Shown: one piece after another, positions 56,565 through 64,000 of the stretch
Position numbering within the stretch: the first letter of the stretch is position 1
How the letters are laid out: each line of letters opens with the position of its first letter
NCBI GenBank assembly: GCA_017591395.1
Contig: WEDG01000728.1
Span: 114,948-178,947 of the forward strand
Direction: 5' to 3'
DNA: 64,000 nucleotides
Source: Schistocephalus solidus
Taxonomy: Eukaryota; Platyhelminthes; Cestoda; Diphyllobothriidea; Diphyllobothriidae
Notes under the pieces: generated by a model
What the model was told of the DNA's origin: nothing
The model's input: the letters and a program-made list of their open reading frames with translations, nothing else
The model's database searches: none
Program-made: the position numbers and the translations under genes

Positions 56565-57620
56565 ATAGATGTTTTATTTTAGATCCCGGAAGGGCACTGT
56601 CATTGGATTAAAATCAATTAAAACGAGTGCGCAATCGTGTACATTTAAGTTTGAATAGTAGGTCAGCTATTAGCGATGACAGTTGACACAAATCAGTGGT
56701 CACAAATTAGATTAAAGAGCAGACAATGAAAAAACTTCCTGGTCATTTTAATGGAATAGGTATAACTTGAATGGGGTTAATGGGATTCTAATGAGAACAA
56801 AACTGTCGCTCCTAGGTGAAAACATACGCGTTTGGTAGGACCGAAATGCTAATGAGAGCGTATGAGCGTTCTAAATGTCCTCATTGGAGGAGATACCATG
56901 TAACGCTAAAGGCTTAATTTCGTCACCGCATGTGCAATACCAATGCGTATTTACTGGCTAAAAGCGTAAACGACAAGGATTATAGACAGAGAAAAACCTT
57001 CACAGGCGTCATCCGTACGCTTAGGGTCGAACGAGGAAAGGACCGTAGAGATCGTGAAGGTCATAGTAGACTTGCCAGAGAAACAACCACGGTAATTGCA
57101 TTGCTGGTTTCTCAGACCACCAACAGAGGAGCCGGAATCGATCTTCAACAGGCCGAGTAGGATCAACACCGTGACACTGCTCCACAAGGGCAAATGAAGC
57201 AGCTTGGTAGGTTGCTTTGGAGCATCGTATCAAGGATAATGGGATATCCGATAATTGTGTAAGAAGAGATCAAAATAATGCACTCAGGGGGTTCTAGTTG
57301 GCATTAGAACCAATAATGCATCTGAGGCCTGCACAGTCTAGTATTTCAATTGTAATTTTGATGACGGTTAACGGAATCCGAAACGGAGTTGATTGAAAAC
57401 GAGCGTGCACTATGACAATAGTTTGGCGATCATTTTACGGAGGCATGGGTCATGAAGACATCATACTGCGTGGGGGGATACGATGCATGGAAGATATAAT
57501 TTGGAAACGGCCTTTAAATTCCCAATGGTCCTTTCTCGGGGTCATGGAGAAAGCTGCTCGGGTAGGAAATAGAAAATAAAAGGTTAATTGAATCAGTGTT
57601 AAGATAAATGCACAGTCTTT
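56565..57620 (-). repeat. LTR-like / retroelement end repeat, copy 2
   Basis: Second member of the direct repeat pair, starting ATAGATAGATGTTTTATTTTAGATCCCGG. The two copies are separated by about 135 bases and have diverged considerably. The right end overlaps the CR1-like RT remnant at 57514. Confidence 0.5.
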
Positions 57621-58560
57621 GCTTAAAAGTAGACAGGTTATTTGATAACCTTACATCGATTGCCAGGTAATTCGAAAGAAAGCAATACCTGGAAGCAAAG
57701 AACAGAGAACGTTTAGATGTGGGGGATATAGGATGCGGTATGATCAGTGAAAAGTTACAAAGGTTGTACGGAAGACTAACAGGGGTTAAGGTTGAAATTC
57801 GGGGAATATTTGAGCTATTATTAAGACAATAATGAGGCAGAAGCCAGTTTTCAGTCTCCAAACCCATAGAAATAATAGATTAGTAAGCTGGCACCTATTC
57901 GAGTACAATGAAACTGAAAGTGTCGGAGGTAAGAGTTTTCGATTAAAATGTCATTGGACCTTTCCAATTTCAGAATGGCTATTCTCATTGATTAAACCAA
58001 AAATTGGGCAGCAATATTCAAGAATGGGAAGGACAAACATTTGATAAAGTCTTAATTTAAGTTCAGGAAGAAAGAAATGATAAGAGATAAAGCAGCAAAT
58101 CTGGGCATCTTTGGCCGTTATTCTATCGGCATGAGGCGACAGATCTAAATTATTAGTGAAGCTTAAACCTTAATCCTTGATGATGGAACATTCAGTCATA
58201 GGGGTGCCTTGAAAATTAACTGGTTGTGTTAGACTATCAAACCCGAAGCGCATGTAACGACATTTAAAAGGTGAGAATTCCAATTGCCAAGTTGAGCTCC
58301 ACTTGGGCAGAGCAAGCATATCTGCATGGATTTCTGCTAAGCACCGTTGGGCCGAAGATGCAGAGAAGGAATATACACATTTAAGATCGTGCGCATAAAG
58401 AAAATAATGAGGGTGTTTAACTGCTGATGAAATATCAGTAATGCAAAGCAAAAACATAAGATGACCGTGTTCGGTGACTTGAAGGACACAACTTACAATA
58501 GGGGTCTCAGATGAAAAGGAGGACCCCACATAGCCCTTTTGTTTACGATAAGTAAGATAG
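57514..58560 (-). mobile_element. CR1-like non-LTR RT fragment with YAHD active site
   Basis: The minus-strand frame 58529-58170 shows a degraded 'SGVxQGS' block (SCVLQVTEHGHLMFLLCITD), then LYAHDLKCVYSFSA and WQLEFSPFKCRYMRFG, the RT palm and thumb of CR1/Jockey elements. The catalytic YADD has become YAHD (58397-58386). Downstream (58100-57540) come fragments of the C-terminal region (WRLKTGFC, RLSNNLSTFKQRLCIYL) in shifted frames. A second fragment of the same element is at 62690-63115. Confidence 0.75.
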
Positions 58561-58619
58561 GACGTAATGAAATCAGCAAGGGGACTACGAATTCCTTAAG
58601 CTTCGAACTTAACTCTAAG

Positions 58620-60530
58620 TCTCCTATGGCTTCGACCTGAGAGCCAACAAGTGTCAATTCTTCCTCGAGTCGATAAAGTACCTGGATTCATTTTCAACCC
58701 CACTGGTCTCCATCCAGATCCCGAAAATATTGATACCATCCAACGAATGCCTGTACCCAGGGATTTATCCCTAATTCGTTCGATCTTGGCTTGATAACCT
58801 ACTAAAGTGCCTTCCTATCATCGCTGCATGACTTACGACCCCGCTTAACCGTCTGCTGCAGAAGAATTCTCTTTGGTGCTGGACCTCCGACTGTGAAAAG
58901 GCCTTCGCCCAGCTGAAGTCAATGCTGAGTTCATATCTGCTGCTCACACCCTATAATTCTATGCTACCGATCATCGTTGCTGCAGACGCATCCAATCATA
59001 TTTTTCGATGGGTCTAAAAAGGCGATCAGGCACGCATACCCCACGTTGACTCCTGCAGAGTTTAAATATGGTCAAATCGAGAAAGAGGCATAAGCCATTG
59101 TCTTTGCCATCGAGAAGTCCAGCAAATTGTTGCATGGCCGTCATTTCACGTTGTTGACGGACCATAAACCATTGCTGTCAATCTTCGGTTCGAAGAAGGG
59201 CATTTCGGTCTATTCAGCCAGCCAACTTTAACGATAGGCAAGTATTCTTTTCGGTAACGATTTTAATACTCGCTACACCCACACTTCTGACTTTGGTCAG
59301 CCTGACACCTTTCCCCTCCTTATATGCAATCAGCATGAACCCGAGGAAGACACCGTGATTGCTGTTTTTTCGATTAAAAACGACGTGCGCCGTTAGCATT
59401 CAGATGCCATACGAGGCATCCCTGTGACCGCTGGTAACATCCGGAGCGCTACCAAACAGGATCACATTTTTCGTCAAGCTATCACATGCGTGCAGACCAG
59501 ATGGCCAACCACTGCTGTCACTCGCGATCTTCAAAATATTTTCTTGCCCCGAGCATTGCTATCAGTGATTGATTCCCGCCTCATGTTTGCTGACCATTTG
59601 GTGATTCATTCTTCACTTCAACCTGTTGTCCTACGCCAATTTCATGCTGCTTATCCTAAACCAATCGATTTAAGTTAATCACTCGCAGTTTAACCTACTG
59701 GTCGGATATTGACCACGACATCAATGGCCTCCATCGAAACTGTCCCCATTGTCAGAAAGCTGCCAAAGTTCCGTCTCGTCATCCGCCAGTGCCATGGCTA
59801 ACACCGGATAGGCCTTCGTCACGTGTGCATATCGATTTCTCTGGCCCACTTTATGGAATGTAATAACTAATCTTGACCGACACCTGCTCAAAGTGGCCCG
59901 AGATTTAACCATGGAATCCGGAAACCGCATCTGCCACTAGGGCTGTCCTTTGAAACATCTTTAGTCAACATGGCCTACCGAATGCTTTGGTTTTGGATAA
60001 GGGCTCCCAATTTACCTCATTGGCGTATGAGGTTTTCTGAGCACAACATGCAGAATCTTAGCCCTCCGCCATACCACCATCAGTCAAACGGTCAGATGGA
60101 ACGTTTTGACGAGGCATTAAGAGGAGCTATCTTGAAAGCTCTTGGGGAGGCACCACGAATGAGATCCTCCAGAAATTCCTGTTTACAAACTGGACTACTC
60201 CGAATGTGGTATCTTCTGGTGGTTTTTCTCGTGCCGAATCCTTGATGGGATGGAAACTACATACAAAGTTCCATGCGCTGGTTCCAACCAATGTGTCATC
60301 CGCGCAGCCAACTTCATCTGTCTCTCGCAGCAAGCTTCCCATCGGAACGCCTGTCTTCGTTTGCGATTATCAAACTGGTTTTCCAAGCGGTTATGAGGCA
60401 ATTGTAAAAGTACACTGAGGGAGCATATTGTTTGACATCCATGTGGTGGATGATAACTGGGTTCATCACAACAACCAGATTCGACGGATGGCATTTCGAC
60501 CATGACCTGCACGATCTCTACACTCCTTTC
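58620..60530 (+). mobile_element. Ty3/gypsy-type LTR retrotransposon pol remnant (RT end, RNase H, integrase)
   Basis: Plus strand, shifted frames: GFDLRANKCQFFLESIKYL (about 58648), CEKAFAQLKSMLSS with VAADASNHIF (RNase H start, 58890-59005), TPAEFKYGQIEKEA and HGRHFTLLTDHKPLLSIFGS (59045-59195). Integrase follows, with CPHCQK (zinc-finger cysteines), VHIDFSGPLYG, LDKGSQF and HHQSNGQMERFDEALRGAIL (D, D and E catalytic positions present, 59735-60130). The first His pair of the zinc finger looks damaged (HAAYPKP). Stops and frameshifts make it a relic. Gag and protease are not seen. Confidence 0.88.
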
Positions 60531-61010
60531 GTCTTTCAACCCCAAGCATACGGATGATGCCCGCAAAGGTTTCCACTGTCTTGAATTCTCGTCAGTTACG
60601 CTTATAGCTAGTTGATACGCATTATGCTCACACCTGCGGTGACGAAATTAAGCCCCTTTTGTTACACGATATCTCCCACAATGAGGAGCGTTTTGAGCCC
60701 TCAAACGCTCACATCAGCATGTCAGTCCTACCTCACGCGTATGTTTTTCACCCAGGAGTGACAGTTTGTTTCTCTTTTAAAACCCACAAACTCCCATTGA
60801 TCATATACCTTTTCCATAAAACTGCCCAAGGAGATTTTTCACTATCTAATTATTTAATTTATTTTTGACCACACTTATTTGTGTCATTTATAATCGCTAA
60901 GCAGCTGACCCTCTATTAATAGCTTAACTGAAACACGATTGCGCACTCATTTTAGTTTTTTCTAATGAAATTATTCTTGTGGGTACACAAATAACAACAT
61001 CTGTCTACCT
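60531..61010 (+). repeat. LTR-like repeat after the Ty3/gypsy remnant
   Basis: Immediately follows the integrase remnant and is the reverse-complement relative of 55180-55690 and 56565-57070 (shared CATGTCAGTCCTACCTCACGCGTATG, TCGCTAAGCAGCTGACC, ACGATTGCGCACTC). Its position suits the 3' LTR of that element. No matching 5' LTR lies upstream within the window in the same orientation. Confidence 0.5.
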
Positions 61011-61537
61011 AAAGCAACCGAGCCCTAGTCATTGTCATCTCAACAGCCTGCTTGATACTTTCGCCATTCCGAACGACTACCCGATCTCCGAACCCAATTC
61101 GACACCTCCGTCAAATGTACGAATTTAAGTATCAGCTGCTGGCTCCATGCCTTTAAAACGCGAACTGCTCCCAAGACATCGGATCAACCGGGTGCGCCAA
61201 ACAACGAAGCCGATACTGGTCAACCCGCGTACTGACCAACATGAAGGGGAGTTTTAGGAATGTCTACATTCCAACAATGAGTCAGCCTCGCGGAACAGCA
61301 CGTGCCCGTGTCTCTTGCACTGCATGGCATGAACGTGCGCCCGACAGCCTCCCGCACTGGCTGAAGCCGCAGTTTCTTGGTCAGATCTGATTGGTTTCAC
61401 TCCATTTCGCTCTTAAATTGGATTGGACAGAATATGACCAAAGCTAAATGGGACGCTATACAGGCACGTTGTTTTACATATCAGTTATGTTAAATGCACT
61501 TTCCGCTTAGTTGATCCTGTTATCTTACTCTACCGCG
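61011..61537. other. No gene recognised
   Basis: Unique-looking sequence; no motif-bearing frame. Confidence 0.4.
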
Positions 61538-62470
61538 TTAAGATTGTGACAACAGTCGATCAAGCATACGCTTTGTGCGACATCTGATTGGGTTAGAAGA
61601 GTCAAAGCCAGTCTCTGCTTCGTGTTTCGCGTTAACTCTAGCCCAAATCTCCCACGAATTAACGCTCTCAATCCGGTAGATCGACCCTATGTCACTCGTA
61701 ATTCCTCCATGATCATTTTGCCACCCCTTAGCTCCACAGCTTACCGGTCTCAGTTTTTGTGCCTCCAAATATGCTTTTATATGGAATAATCTTCCACTGA
61801 AAATTAGGTTGTCGTCTACATTAGCTATTTTCAAAACCAAATTACGCAAACATTTAACTTCGAAAGATATAAAGTCCTTATTGTCTGTTTCCTTCCCAAA
61901 CTCGCAACTTTTGGATTTTGAAAAGGGTCCTCTTTATATTTGAGGCAGCTCCCTTGATATTATATAGATCTCTTATTATATTTCCATCATCCTTTGCAGA
62001 GTCAATCTGCGCATTCACCTTTTCTTTCTCTCCTTTTAATCTAGCATTGCCAACTCTTGACAACCTTGATACTTTCCTCTGAATTTGCAACCTTGACGAT
62101 AGTCTCCAGGTTCTGTTGATGATCAAGGCGGGTTCTGATGGTTTCACCTCTTTGGTGATGGACTATGCAGTCAGCAAGGTCGCATCTCGATGATGATCTT
62201 GTGACCTCTACTGTCCCCTCTTCGTTTCGACCATGTTGTCTACGATGTGTTCGTCCTCTCTCACCTCCACTGGTGTTTATAAAAAGTAGCTCTGACTGCT
62301 ATATTATCTTTCACCCGACAAGGAGCATTCCGAACCCTCATACGTTGTCAGCAACATCACAATACTATCCCATTGCATTAAGTTATTAATGTTTTAGTGA
62401 AGCAGTTTTTTTTCTCCTATTTTTTTTTAAATGGGCGGCTGGCCGAACTCCGCCTCCGATTAAACCCAAG
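61538..62470 (-). repeat. Inverted repeat arm 1, with retroelement-like ORF fragments
   Basis: Reverse complement of 63190-64000. Minus-strand frames at 62147-61878 (VNAQIDSAKDDGNII; lysine-rich) and 61849-61538 (RNLVLKIANVDDNLIFSGRL, FHIKAYLEAQ) match the plus-strand frames of the other arm. Possibly an ORF1 or gag-type region; no zinc knuckle seen, so unassigned. Confidence 0.6.
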
Positions 62471-62689
62471 GAGTTTTTTTACTGCTTCTTTTCCAGTTCA
62501 CCGTATATGCCAAAAAACTGTTGACTTTTGTGCTGTTCATATGGATGCTCATATAGTGCAGCAATTATCCACTTTGTATTTATTTAAACCACGGTACTAA
62601 GTTTGCAATGATGGGGCCCTCAGGGCCTTACATATACATTTTATTTATTTATTTATATACCAGGCTGGGTCGCAACAAAAATCTTATAT

Positions 62690-63115
62690 TGATTATCAGG
62701 TTATTCCAAAAAAAGCAGTACCTGAAAGCAAAGAACAGAGAGCGTTTAGAAGGAGAGGATTTAGAAGGAGGTATAATCAGTGAAGAATTAATCAGGTTTT
62801 AACGGAGGACAAACGGGGGTAAGGGCTGAAATTCGGGGAATTTCGAACTATTTTAAGGCGGAAAACGAGGCAGCAGCCACCTTCCAGTTTCCGAACCCAT
62901 AGAATGTTTGGGCTAGATAGCTGGAAAATATTTGAATAGGAGGCAGCTGAAAGTGTCGGTGTTAATAATATTCAAATAATTATCTTTGGACCTTTTCAAT
63001 TTTCAAATGTCTAGAATTGGTCATTAAATAAAGAATGGTCAGCAATGTTCCAGAGTGGGGAGGAAAAACATTTCATAAAGACTTAATTTAATTTAGGGAA
63101 GATAGAAATTATAAA
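62690..63115 (-). mobile_element. CR1-like non-LTR retrotransposon 3' fragment
   Basis: Related to 57660-58100 (shared GAAAGCAAAGAACAGAGAACGTTTAGA, GGGGTTAAGG..GAAATTCGGGGAATAT, CATTGGACCTTTCCAATTTC). On the minus strand it ends near a TATATAAATAAATAAATAAA tract (62639-62658), probably the element's simple-repeat tail. Confidence 0.55.
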
Positions 63116-63189
63116 AAAATAAATAAATTAAGCAAATTTGCCATTTTTAAAACAATAGTTAACAATCGTTTGTACTAGAAAAGAAGTAA

Positions 63190-64000
63190 AAAATATCCTA
63201 TGGTTAAATCGGGGGGCGCAGATCAGCGAGCCGTCAATTGAAAAAAACCAGGAGAAAAATACTGCTTCTCTAAAAAAATAATATCTAGAGTTGATGGGAT
63301 TAATACGATGCAATGGGATAGTATTGTGATGTTGCTAACAACGTATGAGGGTTCGGAACACTCCTTGTCAGGTGAGAGAAAATATAGCAGTCAGAGATAC
63401 TGTTTATAACCACCATGGAGGTAAGAGAGGAGGAAATCATCCTAGAAAACATGGTGGAAACGAAGAGGGGAGAGGAGAGGTACCGAGATAATCACCGAGA
63501 TGCAACTTTACAGACTGCATAGTCCACCAACAAAGAGGCAAATACATCAGAACCCACCACGATTATCAACAGATTCCGAAGACCATCGTCAGGATTGCAA
63601 AATAGGACGAAGTATCAAGATTGTCGAGAGTTGGCGGTGCTAGTTAAAAAAGAGGGGACGAAAAAAGTGAATGCGAAGATTGACTCTGCAGAGGATGATG
63701 AAAACATTTTATAAACAAATATGATATCAAGGGAGCTGCCTCAAATACCAGGAGAACCCTTTTCAAAATCCAAGAGTTGCGAGTTTGGGAAGGAAACGGA
63801 CAATAAGGACTTTATATCTTCCGAAGTTAATTATTTGCGTAATTTGGTTTTGAAAATAGCTAATGTAGACGACAACCTAATTTGCAGTGGAAAATTTTTC
63901 CATATAAAAGCATATTTGGAGGCCAAAACTGAGACCGGTTAGTTGTGGAGCAAAGGGGTGGTGAAATGATCATGGAGGAATTATGAGTGGCATAGGGTCG
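63190..64000 (+). repeat. Inverted repeat arm 2, runs off the window
   Basis: Counterpart of 61538-62470. Plus-strand frame 63721-63942 contains NLVLKIANVDDNLICSGKF and FHIKAYLEAKTETG. The arm is incomplete because the window ends. The two arms enclose a CR1-like fragment. Confidence 0.6.

Overview
The window is eukaryotic and is dominated by transposable elements. It most likely comes from a tapeworm of the diphyllobothriid type (Schistocephalus, Spirometra or Dibothriocephalus relatives). The grounds are many Penelope-like element remnants, a non-LTR retrotransposon with a C2H2 zinc-finger tail of a kind I associate with these cestodes, a tRNA-derived SINE, and a host gene with a 32-bp intron. 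The species assignment is inference from memory of element families; no search was run.

Host genes. Two genes lie on the minus strand. The first is a complete four-exon synaptogyrin gene (ATG at 54249, stop at 36646, 238 residues). All its splice phases agree, its first intron is 32 bp and its third is 14.4 kb. The second is an unidentified gene with three phase-compatible exons (13034-12866, 9522-9315, 2637-2449, ending in TGA). Almost everything else is repeat.

Layout. 1-15 kb: exons of the unknown gene among Penelope-like remnants, a long-TIR non-autonomous DNA transposon, SINEs, an unclassified 'X' repeat and a degenerate telomere-like tract. 15-22 kb: nested CR1-like retrotransposon 3' ends, Penelope fragments and more copies of the long-TIR element. 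23-27.6 kb: a nearly complete but decayed zinc-finger-tailed non-LTR retrotransposon (minus strand). 29-32.8 kb: two adjoining tandem arrays. 33-54 kb: synaptogyrin and its repeat-filled introns, including a second nearly full non-LTR element at 47.8-50.5 kb and a composite element nested in a (TAC)n microsatellite at 42.5-45.2 kb. 55-64 kb: a CR1-like reverse transcriptase, a Ty3/gypsy pol remnant, LTR-like repeats and an inverted repeat pair.

Most notable finding. A satellite of seven 354-bp monomers (29109-31586) encodes, on the minus strand of every monomer, a hammerhead ribozyme with an intact core (CUGAGGA, stem II GCCGA/UCGGC, GAAA, a two-pair stem III, GUC cleavage triplet). It abuts a 305-bp tandem array derived from the local SINE. 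Each of those units carries a tRNA-like head and, on the same minus strand, a second, more minimal hammerhead-like motif. A minus-strand transcript through 32.7-29.1 kb would therefore be predicted to cut itself into about 305-nt and 354-nt units. This resembles the schistosome Sm-alpha satellite/SINE ribozymes in principle but involves two distinct families side by side.
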